A program made the position numbers and the translations under genes. The notes under the pieces were generated by a model. The model had not been told where the DNA came from. It was given only the letters and a program-made list of their open reading frames with translations, and searched no databases. From Streptomyces triticagri (GTDB taxonomy: Bacteria > Actinomycetota > Actinomycetes > Streptomycetales > Streptomycetaceae), in the NCBI RefSeq assembly GCF_003429565.1, contig NZ_QUAK01000239.1:119386-183385 (forward strand): 64,000 nt of DNA, read 5' to 3'. Below are positions 16,203-24,368 of this stretch, one piece after another; positions within the stretch are counted from its first letter, which is position 1; every line of letters begins with the position of its first letter.

Positions 16203-17141
16203 ATGTCGACCACCGCAATCAGGCCCGTACCCACCCTGCGTGAGGCCAGGATCCCGGACCACGCGTTCTACGAGGGCAGGCGTGTCCTGCACCGTCTGCC
16301 CGCGGGCGCCGAGCCGGTGCCGTACGAGCACTTCGAGGTGGTGCCGCTCGGCGTCACCATCGGCGCGGAGATCCGTGGCCTCGACCTCAAGCAGCCCGTC
16401 CCGGACGAGATCCGCGAGGAACTGAACCGTGCCCTGCTCGAATGGAAGGTGCTCTTCTTCCGCAAGCAGCACCTGACCTCGACCCAGCAGCAGCAATTCG
16501 CCCGCAACTGGGGAGAGTTGGAGACCAATCCACTGCTCGAGGCCGGCGACAGCGAGGAGGTCGTCCGCTTCGACAAGAGCGCCGCGGGGATCCCCACCTT
16601 CGAGAACGTCTGGCACGCCGACGTCACCTTCCGCGAGCGCCCCGCCATGGGTGCCGTACTGCAGCTGCGCGAGGTCCCGCCGACCGGCGGCGACACCATG
16701 TGGGCGGACATGGCGGCCGCGTACGACAACCTCCCCGCCGATGTGCGCACCCGCATCGACGCGGCGTGGGCGGTGCACGACTTCATCCCCGGCTTCCAGC
16801 GCTTCTACGGGCCCGAGCGGCTCGCCCGGCACCAGGACCTGTTCCCGCCGGTGGAACACCCGGTGGTGCGCACACATCCGGAGACCGGGCGGCGGACGCT
16901 CTTCGTGAACACCTCGTTCACCACCCGCATCGCCGGCCTCGAGCGCGCCGAGAGCGACGAACTCCTGCGCCTCCTGGTCCAGCAGGCGCACGTGCCCGAG
17001 TACCAGGTCCGCTTCCACTGGCAGCCCGGCGACGTCGCCTTCTGGGACAACCGGGCGACCCAGCACTACGCGGTCGGTGACTACGGCGACGCACCGCGCA
17101 TCGCCGAACGCGTCGCCATCGCGGGGGACCGGCCCTACTGA
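16203..17141 (+). CDS. TauD/TfdA family 2-oxoglutarate-dependent dioxygenase
   Basis: 312 residues. The iron triad is visible: HxD in VWHADVTFRERP (about residues 136-147) and the distal His in NRATQHYAVGDYG, with the 2-oxoglutarate-binding Arg in RIAERVAIAG near the C terminus. The N-terminal half has VVPLGVTIGAEIRGLDL, the standard TauD opening. Likely reaction: oxidative cleavage of a sulfonate or alkyl sulfate to release sulfite or sulfate. Aryloxyalkanoate substrates are an alternative. GGAG seven nt before the ATG at 16203 fixes the start; an in-frame ATG at 16083 would add a His/Arg/Pro-rich segment absent from the family. It is convergent with the LacI gene. The upstream Cys-rich leader suggests cysteine-dependent control. 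Confidence 0.88.
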   Translation: MSTTAIRPVPTLREARIPDHAFYEGRRVLHRLPAGAEPVPYEHFEVVPLGVTIGAEIRGLDLKQPVPDEIREELNRALLEWKVLFFRKQHLTSTQQQQFARNWGELETNPLLEAGDSEEVVRFDKSAAGIPTFENVWHADVTFRERPAMGAVLQLREVPPTGGDTMWADMAAAYDNLPADVRTRIDAAWAVHDFIPGFQRFYGPERLARHQDLFPPVEHPVVRTHPETGRRTLFVNTSFTTRIAGLERAESDELLRLLVQQAHVPEYQVRFHWQPGDVAFWDNRATQHYAVGDYGDAPRIAERVAIAGDRPY

Positions 17142-17169
17142 TCCGCCCGCCCACCACGACAGCGGCCGC

Positions 17170-18189
17170 CTAGCGCGTCACCGGCCCCGACGTCGACTCC
17201 CGCACCTGCAGCGCCGTGCGCAGCACCACCGTCTGCAGCGACCGGTCGGTGCCCGCGATGCGGTCCTGCAGCAGCCCGGCGGCCGTCCAGCCCAGGTCGT
17301 ACGACGGAAGCTGGACGGTCGTCAGGGACGGCCGCACCAGGGAGGCCCACGGCACGTCACCGAAGGACAGCACCCCGAAGTCCGGGGGTTCTACGGCCGC
17401 TTCGCGCAGGGCCGCCAGCGCGCCTACCGTCATCAGGTTGTTCGCCACGAAGACCGCGTCCGGCGGCTCGGGCAGCGCGAGCAATTCGGTCATCGCCGCG
17501 CGTCCGCCCTCCACCCGGAAGTCGCCGTGCCGGACGTACTCGGGGGAGGGCTCGCCGCCCTCGCCCGCCTCGCGCAGCTGGTCACGGAGCACCGCCCGGT
17601 AGCCCGCGAGGCGTTCCTCCGAGGTGGAGGCGCCCTCCGGCCCGGCGATGCAGGCGATACGGCGGTACCCGCTCGCCAGGAGATGGGCCGTCGCCTCCTC
17701 GCCGCCGTGCTGGTTGTCGACCATCACCGCGTCCACCGAGGCGCCGCGCGGCCGGCGGTCGACCGCCACCACCGGCATGCCGCGGCCGGCGAGCAGTGAG
17801 AGATCCGTGCGGTTGCGCGAGGCAGCCGCCACGATCACGCCGGCCATCTGCTCGGCCGCCGCGATCTCCAGATAGCGGCGCTCCTTGTCCACGTCCTCGT
17901 CCGTGTTGCACAGCACCACCGACAGGTTGGTCTCCTGAGCCGCGTCCTCCACGCCCCGGGCGAGCGAGGTGAAGAACGGGTTCTCGATGTCGGGGATGAT
18001 CAGGCCGATCACGCTGGCCCGCTGCTTGCGCAGGCTGCGCGCGACCCGGTTGGGCGCGAAGCCCAGCTCCGCTGCTGTCCTGCGCACCCGCTCGGCGCGC
18101 TCCGCGGTGACCCGTCCGCCGTTGAAGACGCGCGACACCGTCGCGGGGGAGACTCCGGCCGCACGGGCCACATCGCTGATCGTCGTCAC
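17170..18189 (-). CDS. LacI family regulator of the divergent sugar operon
   Basis: 339 residues. The N-terminal helix-turn-helix and hinge read TTISDVARAAGVSPATVSRVFNG, and the following periplasmic-binding-protein-like core starts VIGLIIPDIENPFF. The C-terminal lobe has TTVQLPSYDLG. It is divergent from the large carbohydrate operon beginning at 18481. Two LacI-type palindromes sit in the shared 291-bp gap, so local control is very likely, with repression relieved by a sugar or sugar phosphate. No sugar-specific residues can be assigned by eye. Confidence 0.92.
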   Translation of the reverse strand: MTTISDVARAAGVSPATVSRVFNGGRVTAERAERVRRTAAELGFAPNRVARSLRKQRASVIGLIIPDIENPFFTSLARGVEDAAQETNLSVVLCNTDEDVDKERRYLEIAAAEQMAGVIVAAASRNRTDLSLLAGRGMPVVAVDRRPRGASVDAVMVDNQHGGEEATAHLLASGYRRIACIAGPEGASTSEERLAGYRAVLRDQLREAGEGGEPSPEYVRHGDFRVEGGRAAMTELLALPEPPDAVFVANNLMTVGALAALREAAVEPPDFGVLSFGDVPWASLVRPSLTTVQLPSYDLGWTAAGLLQDRIAGTDRSLQTVVLRTALQVRESTSGPVTR

Positions 18190-18301
18190 TGTTCCCGTAC
18201 CCGAACCCCTCGATCAGGCGCGGGAGTTGACCGCGCACCGGGTGTCATGCCCGTCATTCTCCGCCCTGCCGTACGGCGGGACGTCGGGGCGTCCTGACCC
18301 C

Positions 18302-18330
18302 TTGACACCGTCTGGCCTGAACTTTACGTT
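18302..18330 (+). promoter_or_regulatory. Strong sigma-70-type promoter of the sugar operon
   Basis: A perfect -35 TTGACA (18302-18307) and -10 TACGTT (18325-18330) are spaced by 17 bp, unusually close to consensus for this GC content. The first LacI-type operator begins 4 nt downstream and therefore covers the transcription start, a repressing position. Confidence 0.75.
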
Positions 18331-18334
18331 CACG

Positions 18335-18348
18335 TGAAATGGATTTCA
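18335..18348. promoter_or_regulatory. LacI-type operator 1
   Basis: TGAAATGGATTTCA, a palindrome with a single central mismatch, overlaps the expected transcription start of the operon. It matches operator 2 at 13 of 14 positions. Confidence 0.8.
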
Positions 18349-18436
18349 AGAGATCCTCCGGGGCGGGCGCCTGGCCGAGGGGGGATCTAGCCAACAACCC
18401 GCTGTAGTTACTGGGTTGAGTTCTACCCGCAGTGCG

Positions 18437-18450
18437 TGAAATCGATTTCA
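18437..18450. promoter_or_regulatory. LacI-type operator 2
   Basis: TGAAATCGATTTCA, a perfect 14-bp palindrome with the central CG typical of LacI-family sites, 30 bp before the GH172 start codon. The centre-to-centre distance from operator 1 is 102 bp, so a loop or roadblock mechanism is possible. Confidence 0.85.
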
Positions 18451-18480
18451 ACAGACATCTAATTCCTGGAGTCATCGACG

Positions 18481-19584
18481 ATGAGCACCACGTTCGGCCT
18501 CGACGATCTGGCCCGCCGCACCGGCGGCGTCAGCCGGTCCATCAGCGCGGAGAACTTCACCGGAGCCAAGGGCGCGGGCGGGATGGCCACCGAAGGCACC
18601 GGGGCGCCGGCCGCGTCCCGGCTCGGCCGTGGCTGGAAGGTGTCTCCCAGCATCGACATCGCCGCCGGCGAGACCGTGCTGCTCGCGGACATCGACGGGC
18701 CGGGCACCCTGCGCCACATCTGGTGCACCACGGCCCCGCACGCCGCCTGGCGGCAGACCCTGCTGCGCCTGTACTGGGAGGGTGAGGAGACCCCCGCGGT
18801 CGAGGTGCCGCTCGGGGACTTCTTCTGCAACGGCTGGAACCGCTTCAGCCAGGTCTCCTCCATCCCGGTCGCGGCCAATCCGAACGGCGGGTTCAACGCG
18901 TACTGGCCGATGCCGTTCCGCCGCCGGGCCCGGATCACCCTGGAGAACCTGGCCGCCGAGCAGATGACGCTCTACTACCAGATCGACTACGAGCTCGGCG
19001 AAGTCGCCGACGACGCCGCGTACTTCCACGCGCAGTGGCGCCGCAGCAATCCGGTCACGCCCGGAGTGGACCACGTACTCCTGGACGGAGTGCAGGGCGC
19101 GGGAAGCTACGTCGGCACCTATCTGGCCTGGGCCGTGAACAGTCCGGGCTGGTGGGGCGAGGGCGAGCTGAAGTTCTTCCTCGACGGCGACGACGAGTTC
19201 CCCACCATCTGCGGCACCGGCACCGAGGACTACTTCGGCGGAGCCTGGAACTTCGACGTGCCGGGCCAGGGATACACCGAGTTCACCACCCCCTACCTCG
19301 GTCTCAACCAGGTCCTGCGGCCCGATGGCCTCTACGACAGCCAGCAGCGCTTCGGGATGTACCGCTGGCACGTCCTCGATCCGGTGCGCTTCCAGGAGGA
19401 CCTGCGGGTCACCGTGCAGTGCCTGGGCATCGCGCGAGGCCACGGCAACGGACTGCCGCACCGCTACCGGCAGAACCACGACGACATCGCATCGACCTCC
19501 CTGTACTACCTGGACCGGCCCGCGCCGGCCTCGCCGCCGGTCACCCCGGACCTCCTGGACCTCGAGGTCGACACCCATATGTGA
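18481..19584 (+). CDS. GH172 (DUF2961) glycoside hydrolase
   Basis: 367 residues with the DUF2961 jelly-roll features: GPGTLRHIWCTTAP near residue 77, FFCNGWNRFSQVSSIPVAANPNGGFNAYWPMPF near 117, and GTGTEDYFGGAWNF near 245. The last carries a conserved Glu expected in the catalytic site. Characterised members (now GH172) act on furanosides: difructose dianhydride I synthase/hydrolase and exo-alpha-D-arabinofuranosidases that cut mycobacterial D-arabinan. There is no signal peptide, so it should act in the cytoplasm on imported oligosaccharides. It is the first gene of the operon, and its neighbours (isomerase plus kinase) favour a D-arabinofuranoside over a fructoside. Confidence 0.85.
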   Translation: MSTTFGLDDLARRTGGVSRSISAENFTGAKGAGGMATEGTGAPAASRLGRGWKVSPSIDIAAGETVLLADIDGPGTLRHIWCTTAPHAAWRQTLLRLYWEGEETPAVEVPLGDFFCNGWNRFSQVSSIPVAANPNGGFNAYWPMPFRRRARITLENLAAEQMTLYYQIDYELGEVADDAAYFHAQWRRSNPVTPGVDHVLLDGVQGAGSYVGTYLAWAVNSPGWWGEGELKFFLDGDDEFPTICGTGTEDYFGGAWNFDVPGQGYTEFTTPYLGLNQVLRPDGLYDSQQRFGMYRWHVLDPVRFQEDLRVTVQCLGIARGHGNGLPHRYRQNHDDIASTSLYYLDRPAPASPPVTPDLLDLEVDTHM

Positions 19585-19648
19585 GGCGCTCCGGCGCCTC
19601 GGCACACACCGGAATCACCAGTCACCAGCCAGAGACGGGAGCCAGGCC

Positions 19649-21013
19649 ATGCTCAAGGACGGCAAAGGTGCCGTTCCGCCGCCCACCCGCCGCCGCTTCC
19701 TCGGCGCCGCGGCAGGTGCAGCGGCCGCCGCGGCGAGTACACCCCTGTTGAGCGGCTGCGGGGGATCGGCCAAGGCCGACGGGAAGCGGCTGACGTTCTG
19801 GAACTTCTACGGCCCGCAGAAGAACCCGGACCCGGCGGTCAACGCCCAGGCGAAGTGGTTCACCGACCTCGTCGCCGAGTGGAACGCCACCCATGAGGTC
19901 AAGGTCGACCTCGTCTTCGTACCCACCGGGGACTACACCAACGGATTCAAGGTGCCCTCCGCCTTCGCCACTGGCTCTGGCCCCGACATCTTCCTGCTCA
20001 GCCCGGGCGACTTCCTGCGCTACTCCAACGGCGGCGTCCTGCAGGACCTCACACCGCACCTCGACGACGGGGTGGTCGAGGACTACGGCGACGTCCTGAA
20101 CAGCCGGATGGTCGACGGGAAGGTCTATGCCCTCCCGATGGAGGTCGAGCCACTCGCCATGCTGTACGACGTCGGCGCCTGGGAGAAGGCGGGACTCTCC
20201 GAGGCCGACATCCCCACCACCTGGGACCAACTCCTCGACACCGGCGACAAGTTGAGCACCCGTACCCGGGCCGGGTTCGTCGTCGAGACCAACCCGGGCT
20301 ATCTGCAGAACTTCATGTGGTACCCGTGGCTCTGGCAGGGCGGCGGCGACGTCGTCGATGCCGGGGGCACGGTGGTCTTCGACTCCAAGGCGGCCCGCCA
20401 GGCACTCCAGTTGTGGGGCGACGCGGTACGCCACGGCATCATGCCCCGCACACTCCCGGCCGCCGGCGACGTCGTCAGCGCCTTCAAGACCGGCAATGTC
20501 GGCATGTGGCAGATGGGCATCTGGCAGGTGTCTAGCTTCAAGGCGTACGCCCCGAAGTTCAAGTACGGCATCTTCCGCCTTCCCGTCCCGCCGGGTGGCA
20601 AGTACACCACCGCACTGGGCGGTTGGTCCTTCGCCGCCAACGCCAAGGGCGGCAATCCCGAGCAGGCCGCCGAATTCTGCGGCTGGGCACTCGGCCGCAC
20701 CGACGAACGATGTGTCGACCGGATGGTCCAGTGGTGCACCGGCGTCAAGTCGGACATCGCGCCGCGCACTTCCGCCGTGGAACGCGGTGCGGAGAAGGGC
20801 GGCTACGACTTCTGGGCGATGAAGAAATTCAAGGACGACATCGCACCCGAGGGCCGTGCCGAACCCCGATTCCCGCCCGTCGTGTACAAGGCGGTGTCGG
20901 ATGCCGTGCAAGGCGTGATGTTCGCCGACAAGGGAGTCGACGGAGCCGTGACCCGCGCCGCCGAATCCATCGAGGCCTTCATGAAGAGTTACCAGGGGGC
21001 GAGCCTGATATGA
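19649..21013 (+). CDS. CUT1-type sugar-binding lipoprotein (Tat signal)
   Basis: 454 residues. The N terminus has TRRRFLGAAAG followed by TPLLSGCGG, a twin-arginine signal with lipobox, so export is folded and lipid-anchored. The mature part has the extracellular-solute-binding family 1 pattern (FATGSGPDIFLLSPGDF, PMEVEPLAMLYDVGAW). It presents substrate to the permeases encoded immediately downstream, and its stop overlaps their first ATG (ATGA). The length suits binding of an oligosaccharide. The ATG at 19649 follows a GGGAGCC site. Confidence 0.9.
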   Translation: MLKDGKGAVPPPTRRRFLGAAAGAAAAAASTPLLSGCGGSAKADGKRLTFWNFYGPQKNPDPAVNAQAKWFTDLVAEWNATHEVKVDLVFVPTGDYTNGFKVPSAFATGSGPDIFLLSPGDFLRYSNGGVLQDLTPHLDDGVVEDYGDVLNSRMVDGKVYALPMEVEPLAMLYDVGAWEKAGLSEADIPTTWDQLLDTGDKLSTRTRAGFVVETNPGYLQNFMWYPWLWQGGGDVVDAGGTVVFDSKAARQALQLWGDAVRHGIMPRTLPAAGDVVSAFKTGNVGMWQMGIWQVSSFKAYAPKFKYGIFRLPVPPGGKYTTALGGWSFAANAKGGNPEQAAEFCGWALGRTDERCVDRMVQWCTGVKSDIAPRTSAVERGAEKGGYDFWAMKKFKDDIAPEGRAEPRFPPVVYKAVSDAVQGVMFADKGVDGAVTRAAESIEAFMKSYQGASLI

Positions 21014-21969
21014 CCAGTGTCGCCGCACCCGGACGCGCCCGGGAGACGGATACGGCCGCTCCCGCACGCCCCGGCCGAAACCGTATGAGCCGCAAGCACC
21101 GTGAATGGCTGGCGGCCGGACTCTTCATCCTCCCCGACGGCCTCGGGCTGCTGCTCTTCGTCGGCATCCCGATGCTGCTCTCCATCGTCCTGGGCTTCTT
21201 CCAGGTCAGCGGATTCGGCTCGTACGAATGGGTCGGATTCGGCAACTACGAGCGTATGTTCCAGGACCCGATGTTCTGGGAGTCCATGAAGATCACCGGA
21301 ATCTATGTGGTGGTCCTGGTCCCGGTGCTGTTCTGCGTGAGCCTCGCACTCGGACTCCTCATGAAACAGCGGCTGCCCGGCACCGGATTCTTCCGTACGG
21401 CACTCTTCCTGCCGTACATGATCAGCCTCGCCGTGGTCGGCCTGCTGTGGAAATTCATGCTGGACGACCAGGTCGGCGTCGTGAACAAATCGCTGCACGC
21501 CCTGGGAATGGACGGCGAGTCCTGGCTCGGTGAACCGGCCCTCGCACTCGGCACGGTCATCGCCATCATGGTCTGGGTCATGATGGGCTACTACATGATC
21601 ATTTTCCTCGCCGGTCTGCAGGAGATCCCCAGCGAATACTACGAGGCGGCGCGCATCGACGGAGCCGGGCCCTGGACTCAATTCCGTTCCATCACCTGGC
21701 CGTTGCTCAAGCCCACCAGTTTCTTCGTCCTCATCATGTCCACCGTGGCGGCCATGACCGGCGGCCTCGATCTGATCTTCACCATGACCCAGGGCGGGCC
21801 CGCGAACGGCACCTCGCTGGCGATCTACTACATCTACACCCAGGCCTTCGGATTCGGCGAGTACGGCTATGCCTCGGCGATGGGGTCGTTCCTCGTCCTG
21901 GTGATGGTGCTGTTCTCCGCCGTCATCTTCAAGGTGACCGGGAGCGGGAGGTTCGACGATGACCGCTAG
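21010..21969 (+). CDS. CUT1 ABC sugar permease, MalF/UgpA type
   Basis: 319 residues with six predicted membrane segments and the inner-membrane EAA loop EYYEAARIDGAGPWTQFRSITWPLL (about 215-240) that contacts an ATPase. It starts in a 4-nt overlap with the binding-protein gene and overlaps the next permease gene by 11 nt, so the three are translationally linked. No dedicated CUT1 ATPase is encoded in the operon; the shared MsiK ATPase of Streptomyces is the likely energiser. Confidence 0.9.
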   Translation: MTSVAAPGRARETDTAAPARPGRNRMSRKHREWLAAGLFILPDGLGLLLFVGIPMLLSIVLGFFQVSGFGSYEWVGFGNYERMFQDPMFWESMKITGIYVVVLVPVLFCVSLALGLLMKQRLPGTGFFRTALFLPYMISLAVVGLLWKFMLDDQVGVVNKSLHALGMDGESWLGEPALALGTVIAIMVWVMMGYYMIIFLAGLQEIPSEYYEAARIDGAGPWTQFRSITWPLLKPTSFFVLIMSTVAAMTGGLDLIFTMTQGGPANGTSLAIYYIYTQAFGFGEYGYASAMGSFLVLVMVLFSAVIFKVTGSGRFDDDR

Positions 21970-22798
21970 CAATCCCGTCGCCGCTCGCCGGCGGCTCACC
22001 GGCCGGGCCGGCCTCACCGTACTCGCGGTCCTGATGTCGGTGATCACCCTCTTCCCGTTCCTCTGGATGGTCACGTCCTCGTTCAAGACCCGTGCCACCG
22101 TCAACGACGGGAAACTCATCCCCACCGAATTCACCTTCGACAATTTCGTCTACGTCTTCACCGAGGTGGACTTCGGGCGCTATCTCTTCAACAGCTTCTT
22201 CGTGTCCGCCGTCATCACCGTGGTGGCGCTCTTCTTCCACTCCATGGCGGCCTACGCACTGGCCCGGCTGCGCTTTCCCGGACGGGAGAAGATCTTCACG
22301 CTGATCTTCGCCACCCTGCTCATCACGGCGCCCGTCGTCCTGATCCCGCTGTTCATGGTCGTCCGGCAGCTGGGCATGCTCGACAGTTACGCGGGGCTGA
22401 TCGTCCCTGCCATCTTCAACGCCTTCGGGATCTTCCTGCTCCGCCAGTTCTATCTCGGCTTTCCGCGCGAACTCGAAGAGGCGGCGATCGTCGACGGCTG
22501 CAGTCACTGGCGCGTCTACTGGAACGTCGTGCTGCCGATGTCCCGGCCCATTCTCTCCGCCCTTGCCATCTTCTTCTTCCTGGCGAACTGGAATGCGTTC
22601 GTCTGGCCCCTGGTGGTCACCACGGATCCGAAACTGCAGGTCATCCAGACCGCCATCGCCCAGTTCGCCAGCCAGAGTTCGTCGAATTACAACTACATCC
22701 TGGCCGGGACCATGGTCGCCGCCCTTCCCATGATCGCCGTGTTCGTCTTCTTCCAGCGCCAGATGGTCGAGTCCATCAAGACCTCCGGCCTGAAGTGA
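21959..22798 (+). CDS. CUT1 ABC sugar permease, MalG/UgpE type
   Basis: 279 residues with six membrane segments. The EAA loop is ELEEAAIVDGCSHWRVYWNVVLPMSRP near residues 176-202. A conserved opening segment VITLFPFLWMVTSSFK identifies the MalG-like half. It pairs with the product of 21010-21969. The C terminus QMVESIKTSGLK is the usual family end. Confidence 0.9.
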   Translation: MTASNPVAARRRLTGRAGLTVLAVLMSVITLFPFLWMVTSSFKTRATVNDGKLIPTEFTFDNFVYVFTEVDFGRYLFNSFFVSAVITVVALFFHSMAAYALARLRFPGREKIFTLIFATLLITAPVVLIPLFMVVRQLGMLDSYAGLIVPAIFNAFGIFLLRQFYLGFPRELEEAAIVDGCSHWRVYWNVVLPMSRPILSALAIFFFLANWNAFVWPLVVTTDPKLQVIQTAIAQFASQSSSNYNYILAGTMVAALPMIAVFVFFQRQMVESIKTSGLK

Positions 22799-22862
22799 CC
22801 ACGGCCCACCCCGTACGCACCACGTACCGCCGCAGGACCCACCACGCATTTGGAGGCCATTC

Positions 22863-24281
22863 ATGGCACGCATCGGTCTGCTGTCTATCTCCGACGGCCG
22901 GGACTATGTGCAGCGCGACGTACGCGAGCATGTGACCCGCGCGGCCCAGGAGTTGGCGGCGATGCTGGTCGAGGCCGGACACGAGGTCGTGACCGCTCCC
23001 GAGCACGTCGAGTCCAACGTCCTCGCCACGTCCCAGGCCCGCCATCTCGCCGACCAGCACGTGGATCTGACGATCTTTCATCACTCGGTGTGGACGTTCC
23101 CGCACTTCACCATGCTCGCCGCCGAGGCCACCCCGGGCCCGATCCTGATGGTCGCGAACATCGACCCGCAGTTCCCCGGCATGGTCGGCATGCTGGCCGG
23201 CGGCGGGGCGCTCGACCAGATCGGCCGTGTGCACGCCCGCGCCTGGGGAGATCTGCACGACCCCGCCACCCGGAGCCGCATCCTCTCCCAGGTCAGGGCG
23301 GGAGCCGCCGTGCAGGGCCTGCGCGGATCCACCTTCGGCCGCATCGGCGGCCGCCCCATGGGGATGTACACCGCCACCGCCAACACCGACCAGTGGATGA
23401 AGACCTTCGGCGTGGACGTCGAGGAGATCGACCAGTGGGAGATCGTCCGCCGCGCCGAGAACGCGGACGCCTCCCTGGTCAAGCAGGGCCGCCTCTGGCT
23501 GGAACAGCACTCCGCCGGTGTCCACTACGACGGCGACCGGCTCACCCCCGAACTCCTGGAACGCCAGATCCGCTCGTACTACGCGATGAAGGAACTCATC
23601 GCCGAATGGAATCTGGACTTCTCCGGAATCAAAGGCCAGCCCGAACTCACCGCCAACTTCTGCACGATGGACATCGCCGAGGCCTTCCTCAACGACCCCT
23701 ACGACTGGGAGGGCCCCAAGCAGACCCATGTCACCGCCACCGAGGCCGACATGGACGGCGCCCTCACCATGCAGCTCCTCAAGCTGCTCACCGGCGACCC
23801 CGTCCTCTTCGCCGACGTGCGCCACTACCACCAGGACAAGGACGTCTGGGACCTCTGCAACTCCGGCCAGCACGCCACCTGGTACGCCGCCCGCTCCGAC
23901 GATCCGCTGGAGAACCTGGGCAAGGTCAACTTCCTGCCCGAGGTGTTCTACTTCCCGGCCGGCGGCGCCTCCGTGCAGCACCTCGCCGCCCCCGGTGACC
24001 TCACCTTCGCCCGGCTCACCCGGGCCGACGGCGCGTACCGCATGCACGTCATGCGCGGCTCGTTCGAGACGTACGGCGCCGAGACCGACGAGCGGATGAT
24101 GCGCGCCTCCACCTGGGAGTGGCCGCATGCCTTCGCCCGACTGCAGGCGCCCGCCGAGGAATTCCTCACCCGCTTCGGCTCCAACCACATCCACGCGGTC
24201 CCCGGCGACCACGTCGCCGACCTGCGCGCCGTCTGCGACCAACTCGGCATCCGCTACGACGGGTTCGGCGACGCCGCGTAG
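22863..24281 (+). CDS. L-fucose/D-arabinose-isomerase-like protein (FucI/AraA superfamily)
   Basis: 472 residues, shorter than classical FucI (about 590). Candidate metal ligands are in order: Glu in ATEADMDGAL (about 293), Asp in LFADVRHYH (about 317), and His in NHIHAVPGDH (about 440). Superfamily members interconvert aldoses and ketoses with Mn2+, and L-fucose isomerases also convert D-arabinose to D-ribulose. The neighbouring GH172, GH116 and FGGY kinase genes make D-arabinose to D-ribulose the favoured reaction, although L-fucose or L-arabinose cannot be excluded. A GGAGG sits eight nt before the ATG. No epimerase or aldolase accompanies it, which argues against AraA and FucA type pathways. 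Confidence 0.75.
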   Translation: MARIGLLSISDGRDYVQRDVREHVTRAAQELAAMLVEAGHEVVTAPEHVESNVLATSQARHLADQHVDLTIFHHSVWTFPHFTMLAAEATPGPILMVANIDPQFPGMVGMLAGGGALDQIGRVHARAWGDLHDPATRSRILSQVRAGAAVQGLRGSTFGRIGGRPMGMYTATANTDQWMKTFGVDVEEIDQWEIVRRAENADASLVKQGRLWLEQHSAGVHYDGDRLTPELLERQIRSYYAMKELIAEWNLDFSGIKGQPELTANFCTMDIAEAFLNDPYDWEGPKQTHVTATEADMDGALTMQLLKLLTGDPVLFADVRHYHQDKDVWDLCNSGQHATWYAARSDDPLENLGKVNFLPEVFYFPAGGASVQHLAAPGDLTFARLTRADGAYRMHVMRGSFETYGAETDERMMRASTWEWPHAFARLQAPAEEFLTRFGSNHIHAVPGDHVADLRAVCDQLGIRYDGFGDAA

Positions 24282-24308
24282 CGAGTCCTCCCCCTCCCGC
24301 CGCGAACA

Positions 24309-24331
24309 GCGGGCCCCAGCGCGGGGCCCGC
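24309..24331. terminator. Intra-operon stem-loop after the isomerase gene
   Basis: GCGGGCCCC-AGCGC-GGGGCCCGC forms a perfect 9-bp GC stem with a 5-nt loop in the 87-bp gap between the isomerase and ATPase genes. No T-run follows, so it may attenuate, mark an mRNA processing point, or stabilise the upstream transcript rather than stop transcription outright. Confidence 0.55.
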
Positions 24332-24368
24332 CCGCGCGCCCCCTCACCGAAGGCGAGCCCATCCGGCC

